A stretch of 64,000 bases of DNA from Calliopum simillimum (taxonomy: Eukaryota > Arthropoda > Insecta > Diptera > Lauxaniidae). The position numbers and the translations under genes are program-made. Below, one piece after another: positions 33,460-46,460 of this stretch (position 1 is its first letter; each line of letters starts with the position of its first letter). Location of the stretch: positions 42,163,948 through 42,227,947 of the forward strand of contig OX638370.1 of assembly GCA_951812925.1 (NCBI GenBank), read 5' to 3'. The notes under the pieces were generated by a model, which did not search any database, was not told the DNA's origin, and saw nothing but the letters and a program-made list of their open reading frames with translations.

Positions 33460-34216
33460 TTCTTTAATTAGTTTAAAAACTTTTTTTTCTTTATTTATCT
33501 TAACCCTTTTGAACCCGTTGGAACAATATATCCCAAAAATTTTTGAATAAATACATAACTCGGTTATTAGCGTCACATAAATTGAATGAATAAATAAAAT
33601 TAATGCAATATTTAGTAACTACTGTTTTTTCTTATAACCACTCCAAGAGCATTATATACCAAAAATTCAAATCAATAACATCAGTTGGGAGTATAGACCG
33701 GAAGCGCCTCTGGCGGTGAAAATTTGAATTTAGAGACGGCCAAACATGTTACTTAAATTAAGTTTCTAAGGTTAACCTATCACAAATATTGTGTACCCCA
33801 CAGTTTTTTTGGGTCGAAAAGGTTAAGGCATAAACCAAATTGATAACTGATTGCATTCTGTGCCACAAAATTAGGAAATTGGGCAACTTGCAAAACTGTT
33901 GTCAAGAGCAATACCGCTAGAAATATGATGGAAATTCACTACATACGGTGGTGAAAATTCCAAATTTATTTTTTTGATAGTTAACTAAGTACACTGTTGC
34001 AAATTATGATTAAAAATTTAAGAATTTTTATTGCAGACGATGAACTAACTAATGGTTTTTTTCTTTCTTTATTGTTGATATTATTCTCTATATCTTGTTC
34101 ATTCCAGCCTTGAGGTTAGCCAGAACTACTTGAAAATTGAGTACAAACTTGTAACTTGTTTTCCATTTTGCCAAATATGTAGCTCCAGCGCTTCAAATGT
34201 TAAAAATCAAAGCAAG
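33460..34216. other. AT-rich intergenic sequence
   Basis: No gene, RNA or clear repeat seen. Confidence 0.4.
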
Positions 34217-34420
34217 AAAGAGGGACACAATCCCAAATTTGGTATTATGTCCACCTCAAGATGTATCATAATCCCAAAAATGAAATTGGGATTATGTCCT
34301 CTTTTTTTGGGTTTGTGTCCCCTTTTGTGAGGATCAGAATCCCAAAAGAAAAATTTGGCATTATGATCTCCAGAGAAGGTGACATAGTCCCAAAAAGTGG
34401 TTTGGGATTATGTCAGCATC
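34217..34420. repeat. Cluster of inverted GGGA(C/T)ATAATCCCAAA motifs
   Basis: GGACACAATCCCAAATTTGG, ATCATAATCCCAAAAATG, TTGGGATTATGTCC, CAGAATCCCAAAAG and TTTGGGATTATGTC alternate in orientation within ~200 bp and can form nested hairpins. It is probably a small MITE. Exact ends are not clear. Confidence 0.45.
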
Positions 34421-36086
34421 ATCAAAAGCCTCAAATTACCGGCTTCCATGTCAAAAGATTCAGTTCAGCATTATTTGTCCACCATTGCGAATACGCCGTT
34501 TTGTTTTTTGAAAAATGGATTTCGGATTCGTTATCGGTATCATCAAAAACCCCTTATCAACGACTTTGAGAATTTCATCCAGCTTCACTGGACTGTGTGA
34601 CGGGGAGTTATTAAAACTTTAAATTTTTTACTGAACGAATATTCCCCATATGTGAAATTTGAAATCATAAATCACACATTCCAAGGTTATTGCATCTACA
34701 TACACGCGGGTAGATAACTAATCGCTTGCTAAATTAGTGATATAAAATGTAGCAATAAAGAAAAACTGAAGACAATACAGTCCGACAACTGCTGTTGCGC
34801 TGCTGCTGCTGCATTAATAAAACAACAACATCAACACTACAACTGCTCCATAAGCATGTGAAGAAGAAGAAGAATTTATTGTAAGCGTCAGCAAGCGATT
34901 TTGAAGTAATAAAAAAATAACAACAACTTAATTTTAATAGTTGTTGCCATCCAGCATAAGTGCACAACAGACATCCATCCGTATATTTTCTTTATTTTTA
35001 TTTTAACAGCAGCTACCAAAGTTGTTATGTTGCTGGTGGAGATAATACAATAATATGTACAACAACAGATATAACAACAATAAAAAGTTGTTGTTGTTGT
35101 AGCAATAAAATGCATTCTTGAAATATTTACTGATTTACACGATAAATGAGTGGAGGGGAGTGGGGTGGAACGAGTCAATATCTACATCGGAAATGAGTGC
35201 GTTTCTTGTTTTTCCTTTTTAATATCCTTGGACTAACTCGAATATCCTTGTTTTTATGCACATCGCTTTCTACGCGAAGAAATCCACTTGTGGTCAAATG
35301 TTTCTTTGATAATGTCGCTCAGTAAAATTTCAATGCTATTGGTTTTTTCTTTTTGTTAGTAAGGGTGAGTGCATTTCGGAGGAGTTCAAAAAGTAAAAAA
35401 ATCGGTATATTATGACAAGCACTCCTTCGCACAGTTAGACCTATCCGATTATATGGTTCAGAGCATTTTTGGAAACGTACTGAATGAGTTTATCAGCTCT
35501 AGATAAGTTTTTTCGTCTTTGGCCAAAGTTTTAAATTTAGTACTTTTTTAGTACTTTAGTACTTTTAGGCTACTTTTTTGTTCTTCGAAAATGTACTTTA
35601 TAGAAAGGAATCAAAATAACATATTATATGAGCCAAAAATTCAGATGGATGTTTTACGGCTTAAGAGTTATGATTTTTGGAAAATTCAATATACAAAATG
35701 TCCGATATACTCTCAAAAAACTCACTGAAATGGTCCTAACTATGACATTGCTAAGCCGATTTTTATGTTCTGACCTATTTTTGATAGTAAGTTTTCTGAT
35801 ATTTGGCAAAAAGTACTATTTTTGCTACTAGTTGAAATACTAGATGATAAATGAATCCTGGGAAGCGGAAAAAACCCGTAGTTTTAAAAACACATATAAA
35901 CCCAAGAAATTGTCGAATTTTTCTAAATAAATTATTAAAATCTTCATTGAAATCGTGAACAAATTATGTAAGACACTTTCCTTCCTAACAGATAAGTTAG
36001 GTTCGGCCCGGTGATAAACAGTGTTATGACTAAGGCAGCAGTTTGTCTAATTGTATACCCATCCGGCTCATAACTTAATTGTCAAC
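34421..36086. other. AT-rich intergenic with CAA/TTG low complexity
   Basis: GCTGCTGCTGC and ACAACAACA near 34800-34830 and TTGTTGTTGTTGT near 35087 are the trinucleotide tracts common around fly genes. No exon was recognised. Confidence 0.4.
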
Positions 36087-36496
36087 CTATAAGAACCTTT
36101 TTGAAATTTGAATAAAATCCAAAATAGATTTGAGACTCTTTTGAGCGAAATCTTCAAGAGAGGCCAGCGCTGAGCATTCACATAGAACATGACAAATGGA
36201 CTCTTTGACGTGAGGATCTTTACAACTTATACAAAGATCTCCTACGTCAGTGAGCCCCAATCTTGAAGCATGTCTGCCTATAAAATGTGGCCTGTAAAAA
36301 CCGTAAATTCTGAGGCCTTTGCTATCTAATGAGATAATTGTAGGTGTTCTATTAGTTGCACCACAAAATACATTTTGTGTCAATGTTAGCTCTAATTAAT
36401 ACAAGTGATTTCATAAATTTCATAAGTTTCAGAAATTGTTTCAATTGAAGACTTTTTTCTAGCAAGTTCGTCAGCATTTTCATTATTATTTGACTA
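36087..36496 (-). pseudogene. Non-LTR retrotransposon RNase H remnant
   Basis: On the minus strand NENADELARKKSS (36489-36440) matches the end of the RNase H fold in Jockey/R1/I-type LINEs. After a stop and frameshift (~36395) comes RPHFIGRHASRLGLTDVGD, then CISCKDPHVKESICHVLCEC, the C-terminal CCHC-type segment of the same ORF. The LINE reads leftward. Nothing upstream of the RNase H end is preserved. Its role in the intact family is removal of template RNA. Confidence 0.8.
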
Positions 36497-39400
36497 AAAG
36501 TACGAGATCCGGCAGCACCATTACTACGCTCACTTACTTTTTAATCAAAATCTGATTTTAACGCATATTTTTGAATGGCGGAATATATTTATGCCGAAGT
36601 GTCGATCAAAATGTGGCCGCTAGTATTTTCAAATTGAAATAACTCACAAGCTGTGAGTCGCAACAAAAAAAGTGTCGAGATTTCTTTTATAGAAATAATT
36701 GGCTATACTGGGACGATAGTCCTTCCATTACTGAGTAAAACCGCCGATGGATTTTGAAAACTAAGCTGCAAAACGGTTTTTATCGACCTTTAAAGTTTTT
36801 GTTAGAGACTCTTCAGTTTTCGATCAATAGCTTCTGGCCTAATCCACAAACCGTTATATTATTTTACTAAAACTCTAGCTAAATATCCAACAAGTAACTT
36901 TTCCGGACATACTTTGTCAAAAAATTTCATAAATTGGGTATTTCAATGTTTAATATTCGGTCGTTTTTAGGTTTTCGACCATAACTCACAAAATATCAAT
37001 TATTCAAAAAGCAAAAAAACTTGGTTGAAAAAAAATTTAACTAGACTGCAAAATTCATGAAGTTTCTAAACACTCAAGATGGAATTCGGTCATTAAATGC
37101 GAATTTTCGGCTAATAAACGCCCGTGGTCGGCATAACACTTTTTTCATTTAAAAGTGAGGCGTCGCACAGTGCTGTCACTCCATACAACGGAACGGCATT
37201 TCCACAGTTTTAGTTTGATTTTAATAAGATTAACCATACTGATACATTTTTTTACGTTGTTTTCAGAAATGCAATTAATTTTCAAATGCAATAAATAGAA
37301 AAAAAGATATTTAAATAAATAAAACCACGAACGTAAACTGGAAAAAATGTTTGTGCATGCTTTTAGGCTGTAAAAAACCATATTAAAATTTTATAGTTCA
37401 ATGTGTTTTTGACATATAAAAGTATGCTGTAAAAAAAAATCAAATTTAAAAAAATTCAAAAGCATTTGAAAAAAATTTTGTGGTGTAGATTTTATAAAAT
37501 CATTGATTTTTACGTAAATACGGGATATTCAGATGAATATTTAAAGTAAACGGGGAAAAACGGGGTTGTGAATTTTTCCTATCTTAAAATATGGAATCTG
37601 TACTATTTGTACGTTTAAGAACAATGCCCGCAAGTCCCGTCTTTTTTTTCCCTGCTCTAAAGAAAATTAGCATTTTCCGGTTTTCAATATTTGAGAAATT
37701 TTTTTTATATCTTTTAAAATAACTTTAATTTGGCTAATCAAATTGGCATACAAAAAATATTAAAAATAAATGGGTATGTAGGCTTTCGTATGCATTTTAT
37801 TTTATAACAATTGCTTTTGAGGTTTAGGAGCAGCAATTATTTTTAAAAAGTTCTGCGATTAGCAAATTTTCTTAAATATTTTTTTTTCGAAAGAAAGTTC
37901 GACTTTAACAAGCTGTAACACTTACAAATCACACTAGTTTTCAAAAATTTTCAGGGGATTTCTTAATTGGACTATTTGCTGTGGAATGGCATAAAAAAAA
38001 TTTTAAATTTGAACAAAAAATTTTTACGCAAATGCCTTCTATCGCAGCACTGTGCGTCGTAAGAAAAAAGTGTATAAGTCATAAAATGCTTAGAATTGTT
38101 CGAGAAATACGTGTGAATTTTTTCAGAATTTTTATGAAAAAAAAAAAAAATTTTTTAGTTCACACGCTGTACTCGCCAAAGGTCATAGAAAATTCAAATA
38201 AACAAATAAACTCAGTTATTTTTCAGATGATTTTTGAAATTTTTTTTCTAAATGACTTAGCTTTCATCAAAATAAAATATGTACATGAAAATTCGTTAAA
38301 AATGGATGAGCTACTAGGCATAAAACGACCTTTCAGCAGGACAAAAAAAAAAAAAAATTGGGTAATGAAGAAAAACCGAGTACGCCGAAAAATATTTTTT
38401 CGAGTGCCAAACACAATTTGAGAACCCACCACTTTTGTTCGTGTAACATAGTGTTATTCTCGTGTAATCTTTTCATCTAGTGGCATGGCTGAATTATCGG
38501 TAGTTGAGTATTTGGCTCAGTATTTATTTGATATAAAGGCATGGCTTCAAATTACTGTTTTTGAAATGCTTAATTTTAACTACTTGTTAAGTCTTTTTTC
38601 GTGCTTATAAAATTTAAGAACATCGTAATATACTCATAAGCATATTCGTAACAATTTGTTGGACTTTACGCAATGCAGTGTGTTTTTCTAAGCATAAAAA
38701 TTTAATAACAAAAAAGTAGTAACATGCAAGAGATAACTTTTACGAAATGAAATAAAAACTTTAAAAAAATCAAAGTTTTTTTTTATAAAACTTTTATCAA
38801 CGATAACTTTTTGGCATCAGGCATAAACATTAGAAAAGAAATGCATAAAAACAAGGAAGAAGAAAAAAAGTGTAACCGCAAAACTGCGACCAAAGTGTAA
38901 CAAAATAAAAGGATAAAAATATGAAAAATAGCTAAAGTATTCCATACAAACATACATATATAAAATATTGCAATGGAGCCAACATCAGACAGACAATCAG
39001 TCCTCAACCACTGGCAGACAGATAGACCAGAACGAGACAAACAAACATTTCTGCGGTTTTATCAGCTAAAAATTGAAATTTCCCAAACACTTTACAATTT
39101 TTGTTTTACTACTTTTTCCCTATTTTTTTATTGCGAACGTATAAAGTACCATGCATTTTTACACCATTCTAGATTTTTGTGTATTTGATTGTGATACCAG
39201 AAATTTGGCAATTTTACGAGTGTGATTTCAATTTATAAGAACATTTTGACAAGCAGTCATTATTTGATTTGGCTGTGATTCAAAAAAGAGTGGAAAAATA
39301 TATTATAGAAAAACTCAGCAACATATCAATAATCTTAAGAGAATTTGTTGATTTTGTACTCAGTATTTTTTAATATGAAACATATTCTCGAATCGTAGTA

Positions 39401-40386
39401 AGCATAAAATTTACTGCATTATTTTAAGATAAAACAAACCATTTCTTAGTATTCACTGATTTATTGTTGTCAGCAATAAGCCCATTTAATTACATGTCTT
39501 AAATATATCAAACATTAGACATTGAAAAAAGCTAAAACCGCACTTGTGACCTATTTCAGTTCTTTGCCACATGTTTCCTGTTTTTGTTATGGATCTTTTA
39601 GTATTTTTTTTTTTTGCTTCTCTTGGAAACTTAACGTCGCTGTCTTATATAAATAACCACAAATCTCGATTACAAATCTGTTTACCTTTTTCTGTCTTCT
39701 ATGGGTATTCTACTTATGTGTAATTTCTTCTTTTTTTTTTCTTTTTTCCTTGCACTTTTACCACTAGACACTACTTCAAATTCTAAAGGGCGTATTTCTT
39801 TTCCTTTTACTGTCAACACCAAACAATCTTAGCGTGTGGGGTGTTGGTGTATTATTTCAAGAGTGCAAAAAAAGAGACCAATCTCAACTTTGCCACCTTT
39901 TCAATGCCGGATATCCTTTGACACGAAGATACCTGCACAAACTTTACTACACATATGTGTGGAATGAAATGAGTTTCTTGACTTTTTTTTTTTGCATAAT
40001 ATAATGCGGGCAATTTCATAAATTTCACGAAAAACAAAATTGACTTAAGACTTATAAAGCTAAGGAATTGGATTTTTCATGCTGAAACTAAAGATCTAAA
40101 TGTGATGCGTCGTGACAAAAGCAACTTATCTAGCCAAATATTAAAATTTGAGTTTTTGATACAATCGCATAGAGGATAAAATTCGCTCAAAAATGTCTTA
40201 AAATGGCGAAATTATGACTTTTGAATTTTATAGTTCAAAAATGATAGTTTTGAGATAGCTGAGGTTAAAATTTGCCAATAGTATACGGAAAGAAAAAATA
40301 TATAAAAATTAAGGTATTTTTGTGAGTCAGTTTAAGAAAACCTAGGCAGCAGTTTAACGATTTTTAAAATAAATGATATAACTTAA
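36497..40386. other. AT-rich intergenic sequence
   Basis: No gene supported. GTCGCACAGTGCTG (37153) and CAGCACTGTGCG (38045) are inverted matches ~900 bp apart and may be the only remaining ends of an old palindrome. Long A/T runs keep several short frames open without motifs. Confidence 0.4.
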
Positions 40387-41591
40387 TCTATATATAAATA
40401 CGTGAACAGTTTCTTTTGCGCCCCTTTTGCGAGCTAACCATTTAACCGATTTTGGATATTTTTTTTTTTTGTGATAGGTACTGTGATGTAGAATCCACGA
40501 ATTTAAAAATTATCCTCATAAGTTGCCATTAAGGCATTTAAAAACAGGATCAAAGTTTCCCATATAATTACAACAACAACAGCACCCACAGTGTTATACT
40601 GTGTTGTTAAGAAAGTGAATGAGACAGTGGAGTGAGAGAAAGTTTGTTGTTGTTGTTTTTCTCTTGCTTGCATGAAACCTGTTTCGTTGCACTCTGTCCA
40701 CGTTCTGCATCGATATTTTGGATGTTTTTCGATATTTTGGACTTTGATCGATATTTTGACACTTTTGGATTTTAACCGATATTTTGGATGTTTTTCGATA
40801 TTTTTGGACTGTTATCGATTTTTTGGATGTTTTTTGACTTTTACCGATATTTTGGATATTTTTCGATACTTTTGGACTTTTATCGATATTTTGGATGTTT
40901 CTCGATACTTTTGGACTTTTACCGATATTTTGGATGTTTCTCGATACTTTTGGACTTTTACCGATATTTTGGATGTTTCTCGATACTTTTGAACTTTTAC
41001 CGATATTTTGGATGTTTCTCGATACTTCTGGACTTTTGTCGATATATTGGATGTTTCTCGATACTTTTGGGCTTTTATTGATATTTTGGATGTTTCTTGA
41101 TACTTTTGGACTTTTACCGATATTTTGGATGTTTTTCGATATTTTGGACTTTTACCGATATTTTGGATGTTTTTCGATACTTTTGGACTTTTACCGATAT
41201 TTTGGATGTTTCTCGATACTTTTGGACTTTCCCAGATGTTTTGGATGTTTCTCGATACTTTTGGACTTTTATCGATACTATGGATATTTCTCGATACTTT
41301 TGGACTTTCATCGATATATTGGATGATTCTCGAAACTTTTACCGATATACATACCGATGTTTTTCGATACTTTTGAGCTCTTTTCGATATTTTGGATGTT
41401 TTTCGATACTTTTAGGATATTTTTCGATACTTTTGGACTCTATCGATATTATACTGAGCCTGCTGCATATAAAAAATGTTGCTACGATTAATGAATACTC
41501 AATGTTCTGGCTTTTTTTTTACCAAACGGCACTCGGAAAAAATGTATTATTTCAAAGTGAAAGGCCAAAATTTGGCCACCGGCGATACTAG
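40387..41591 (+). mobile_element. Non-autonomous Helitron with ~36-bp minisatellite
   Basis: The element opens A|TCTATATATAAATACG and closes with the hairpin GGCCAAAATTTGGCC, ten bases, then CTAG|T at 41588-41592. This is the Helitron pattern 5' TC, 3' hairpin plus CTRR, with insertion between A and T. From ~40705 to ~41455 it holds about 20 units of TTTTGGATGTTTCTCGATAC + TTTTGGACTTTTACCGATA, the reverse complement of the array at 8740-9790. CAACAACAACA and a mirrored TTGTTGTTGTTG lie at 40570 and 40647. It encodes no Rep/helicase. Confidence 0.78.
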
Positions 41592-41832
41592 TTAAAATAA
41601 AATTATAACACCTTAACTTGAGGTCGCAAATTTAAAAAACAAAACACATTTTTTTCAAATCAGATTTTATTTTAAAAAGACTGAATGCATTTCGACCAGC
41701 CTGCTAGTCATCATGACATAACTTCTATACGAAATCATAAACCAAAATTAAAGAAAGCTGGCTTAAAATTCCGAATCCTTAATTTTCATGTGTCCAACAG
41801 GAATTATTCATAGCTGATTCAGTTCACATTTT

Positions 41833-41967
41833 TATACCCTACACCCAGGGTATATTCACTTTGTCCTTCCGTTTGTAACGCAGAGAAGGAGGCGTGGCAG
41901 GTATAGAAAAGTATATATATTCTTGATCAGCGTCACCTCCTGAGTCGATATAGCCATGTCCGTCTGT

Positions 41968-42030
<63 letters not shown>

Positions 42031-42674
42031 GCTGGCTGTGTGTTGAAATACACTTTTTGGGAAAACTGAGCAAGATAATTCAATGAAATTTGGTACACTG
42101 CCTCCGTCGTCAAAGTTAGCTCGGGGGATTGAAAATGAGCAAAATCGGTCAATGGACACGCCTACCGCCCATACAAAAATTATATTCAAAATGCAATTTT
42201 AGGAGTATTTTTCACGACAATGCAACCACAATACATATAAGTACTACGAATTGTAAGCGCAAGCTCTGATAAAAATTTGAGCGAATTTGGACAAGAGGGC
42301 GTGGCACCTCCCATATAAGCAAAAGCTTCAAAACGCTATACTGAAAGCGTTTTTTGAGATATTCGAACCAAATTTGACTCAGACACTAAGAATTATAAAT
42401 GAAAGCTCTCAGCAAAAATTGGGTGAAATCAGACAAGGGGGCGTGGCACCTCCCATATAAGCAAAAGATTCAAAATGCTATACTGAAAGAGTTTTTTGAG
42501 ATAATCCAACTAAATTTCACTCTGACACTAAAAACTATAAATGCAAGCTCTGAACAAAAACTGGGTGTACTCGGACAAGAGGGCGTGGCACCTCCCATAT
42601 AAGCAAAATTTTCAAAATACTGCAGTGTAGGGTATTTAATGTTTGGCCAGGCCAAAATTTACACCCTTACTAGT
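41833..42674 (-). mobile_element. DINE-1-like element, full length, minus strand, expanded GGCT tract
   Basis: It opens TATACCCTACACCCAGGGTA, then the core complement GTCACCTCCTGAGTCGATAT. A long (GGCT)n tract with GGGT interruptions (about 41966-42045) is the longest tetranucleotide of the eight copies. Three GGGCGTGGCACCTCCCAT units (42298, 42440, 42580) follow, then GGCCAGGCC and TTACTAGT. Confidence 0.87.
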
Positions 42675-42761
42675 TTCTATAAAATTTTACTGAGCAGTAT
42701 TACAAATTTTGGATAATTTAGTAGAAGGTCATTCTAAAACAAATAGAGTTTCAGTCAACAA

Positions 42762-42880
42762 AGATGGCAGTGGTTCTAGTGGCTAATGAGCGCGCCTGTC
42801 AGACTGTGTGTATTTATCGCACGACATAAGTAAATGCCACAGTTCAAATCTCACGCAACACAAAATACAAATAGTTTTTT
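42762..42880 (+). repeat. tRNA-derived SINE-like element
   Basis: GGTTCTAGTGGCTAATGAGC resembles an A-box region with a D-arm. GCCTGTCAGACTGTG could form an anticodon arm. CACAGTTCAAATCTCACGC contains a B-box (AGTTCAAATCTC). A T-rich tail follows (42873-42886). The variable region is too long for a working tRNA. Confidence 0.5.
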
Positions 42881-43309
42881 TTTTTATTTTTTTAAATTAA
42901 ATATTTTTTTTAATTTTAATTGTTTGCCTTTTTTTAATATACACCTTTTTTTAAAAAAATAATTTAATAATTTTTACTATCGTTTTGATAATTTTTATAT
43001 TGCTAATACTGAAATATTGCTAAGGAAGAAATACCACATAATAAATATGTAAAATGAACGAAGATAAAAAAAGTTCAGTAATTTTTAATCGATTTTCGCT
43101 ACAAAAATTATAAAACTTTTCTATTTGTGTAGATTTTTGTAGAAATTAAGGTTTGGAAAAATAGATTTTAATGCTATCTAGCGGCTTAAATTGAAAGTTA
43201 TTTCAGTTGTTAGTTGATCTTGAGATACGTAGGGTGTCAAAATCCCAAATCATGAAATTTTGACCAACAGTCATGTTTTTCCCAATACTGAAAATTTTAC
43301 TCTGGCAAT

Positions 43310-43759
43310 ATAAGGTTCCTTTTGTCATGACGCGAATTTTGTCTGAATTTACCAAGTTATTCTCAGAGTTTGCGCTAATAATTCGTAGTATTTATTTGAA
43401 CAATATTTGGGTTGCATTGTCGTGAAAAATACTCCTAAAGTTGCATTTTGAATATATTTTTGTATGGGCGGTAGGCGTGTCCGTTGACCGATTTTGCTCA
43501 TTTTCAATCCCATGAGCTAACTTTGACAACGGGGCAGTGTACCAAATTTCATTGTATTATCTTGCTCCGTTTTCCCAAAAAATTTATTTCCACACACAGC
43601 CAGCTACTCAGCCAGCCAGACAGACGGACATATACAGCCATGTCCGACTCAGGATTTGTGGCTGATCAAGAATATATATACTTTTCTATATCCTTCACAC
43701 CTCCTTCTCTGCGTTACAAACGGAAAGACAAAGTGACTATACCCTGGGTGTAGGGTATA
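43310..43759 (+). mobile_element. DINE-1-like element, 5' truncated
   Basis: It lacks the ACTAGTAAGG start and the first units. It joins the family near CATGACGCGAATTTTGTCTG, then has GGGCGGTAGGCGTGTCCG, a short CAGC run (~43599-43618), a mutated core, ATATATATAC and the terminal hairpin. It is complementary in extent to the 3'-truncated copies at 11083 and 25472. Confidence 0.8.
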
Positions 43760-46460
43760 ACAAGTTCAAAGCTATTTGGCTTAAGTCTACTTATAGACTA
43801 TTATCTGCATTAACTCAAAAAACTAAGGCCGCAAAAAAAAAAAAAAATAAAAAATTAGTCAATGGTTGATTACTCGGAAAGTAAGGATCTGATTGGAAAA
43901 GCTAAAAGGTAAGGTTTAATGATGAAAGTACCGCAAATTCGATTTCAATAACAAAAATTTATTTCACTGTATACTGGCTTATACTTCTTCAAATTGGCCT
44001 CAAAATAGCTACTTTTGAACTTTTAAACAAGGATATCTGGAGAACTAAGTCAATTTGGCAAACCTGATATTATTTTCGTATTCAGTAAGCCATAATTACT
44101 CGAAATCGACTGCGAAACCCTATGCCGCAAAATTAGTGTTGCTCTGTGTTTTGTCATGTAGAAAGTAACTTAGACGTTAACGTGTTTTTATTACAGAAAT
44201 CGGTCAATAGGTTATTTCGGAAGAAAAAACCGAGGAGTGCTATTAAATTAGAGGATGGAGATAGGAGGGGTGGTAGGGAAATGTACCTTTTACAGTTTTC
44301 TAGAGAACGAAGCAAAATTTCGATATTTTTGATTGGAAACTTTTTGTATAAACTTAAATTTCCCATTGAAATAGCTTATTTAAAAAATTAAAGAAAAATT
44401 GCTTATTCTAAAAATGTGAAAAACAAAAAAAAATATGGAATACTTGTGCTTTTTTACTCTTTTGCCTAAAATTTTTTTTGAATCAGGAAAGAAATAAAAT
44501 TACCCGAAATATGGCTACTCGAACATGAAAATTTTTTTCATGCGGTTGAAAAAATGGTTTGTTCTCAAAACCAAGGCGTCTTATGAAAAAAGTTTTTGGG
44601 TGTTTGATATCGATTTTAGACTCATACTTAGTTCCATGGCCTAGGGCCAAAGTCTCGTAGAACTGCCGGTAGATATTTTTTTTCCATAATGGGATATATA
44701 TATTTTTATCTACTAACTAATACTCTCGAACTGGGTTCTAAAGTACACTTTTCTTTTTATTGAATCAATTTAGCCTTCAGTCGGGTGAAAAACCACAATA
44801 CACGGTGGAAAACGGATTATTCCGTTCACTTTTCCGATTGAATAGAAGGATCTTTCATAATGATTGTTAGTTTAAAGATTCCGGACTATAAAATGTTTCA
44901 TATAAGTACCTGCTATGGCTGAAGGTATATGTAAGCATTATAAGCCTTATGTAAAAAATTCAACTTTTATGGATTGATCCACATCTGTGAGCCATTTGAA
45001 GGTGTAAAAGTAATGTGCATTCATTCACATCACTTGGGGTGCCACACAATGTTTGCTTTTTTTATTTAAAAGTGTTTATTTGTGTTTGTGTCTACAAAAG
45101 TCTGTGAGTAAACATGTATGTAAATAAGCTACAGGATGTTTATTTGCCATATAGAGCAGAAAATGCACAATCTTCCCCATATGAAATGATATCAAAATAC
45201 TGGAATGGTGATATATTTGGACATGTGAAAATATTCACACTAAACTCATTGTATTTGCCGGTATTTCTTTATTTTTTTGTTATGGCGTTAATTTTACCAT
45301 TTTAATTCGTCCCATTTTCCAGGAATTTTTTTGTTAACTTTGTTTGCCACCATTGAATTGCAATTTATTGCCCGATGTGAATATATAGAACAATCTGCCA
45401 ACATGTGTGTGAAACGAAATTTATGCCTTAAAAAAGGAAGAAAAATCTTAAAAGCTTGGCATCGACGCTTCGTATTTAAATAAATTAACTAAAGCTTCTT
45501 CGTTTATCAGCACTTATTTTACCCTTTTTATATTTTAAGTTATTTCTGCGAATTTTTCGTACCACTTTCTTTTTTTGCTCTTTTGCATTTAAAAATTGAA
45601 CTTTTCTTGAAATTTCCATTTTTATTTGGTTTCGGAGCTGACTTTGACAGCCCATATGATGGGTGGAAAAAAGAACAAAAAAAAATGTTTTTCTTTTTGC
45701 TTTATACGTTCAATTTGTAAACGTATGTAGTATTTAGAATTCAGGTTTTTTTCTTAAAGTCAATTTCATTCGATGTTTCATTGGCATGGCCCCATTTTAT
45801 TTCGACCCATTAATAAACATGTCTAGCACTTGCAGAAACTTTATGAAAGTGCTAATCCGGGCACATTTCCTGAACCTGACAGCAACACACAATAGACCAA
45901 GGCTGATCCTTGGATTTAACGCATCCTCACGGCTAGGTGGAACCGATTTTAAATTTAAAGGATATCACCCACGTGTTTTCTTCCGAATTGGTATCTGGGA
46001 ACCTTCAGGTATAATACCCCATTTTCCATAAATTCGTACTTGTGGCCGGTTTTGAGAAATTCCAATGAACCTGGCATCAAAATTGCGCTAACTTTTCAGG
46101 ATTTTGAGATATCCTAATCCAAAAGAGTGAAAAATCCGGAATTTTTTGTTATTACAACACTTACAAGTAGTTCCCTAACTTTGAGAAATACCAAATACGT
46201 TAGCCTATTCTCTAGTTAAGTATAATAATTTTATTTGGCAAAGTGCTCAAAAGAACGGTCCTTAGGAGTTGCAGTCAATTGGAGGTGTGGACATTGAAAT
46301 CTTTATTAAAAATGGATTCACTATCCGGGTACAATAACAATGTTTTTGAAGACTGCGTTAACTGTATTTCACACAAATTTTTAAATTTTGTTTACGCGGC
46401 TTGAAAGTTTTAGAGGTATACGTGCATTGCAAGGATTTTAAAGGAATTTCGTTATTTATT
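43760..46460. other. AT-rich intergenic with a palindrome-family relic
   Basis: No gene supported; an 81-codon frame at 45786-46031 has no motif. 46075-46135 (AATTGCGCTAAC ... GATTTTGAGATATCCTAA) matches the arms of the palindrome at 51008-51894, so one arm fragment lies here. Confidence 0.4.

Noticed and set aside
40672..41591. Several 80-164-codon frames reading FYRYFGCFSILLD-type repeats
   Set aside because: They are translations of the 36-bp Helitron minisatellite in different frames; no gene features.
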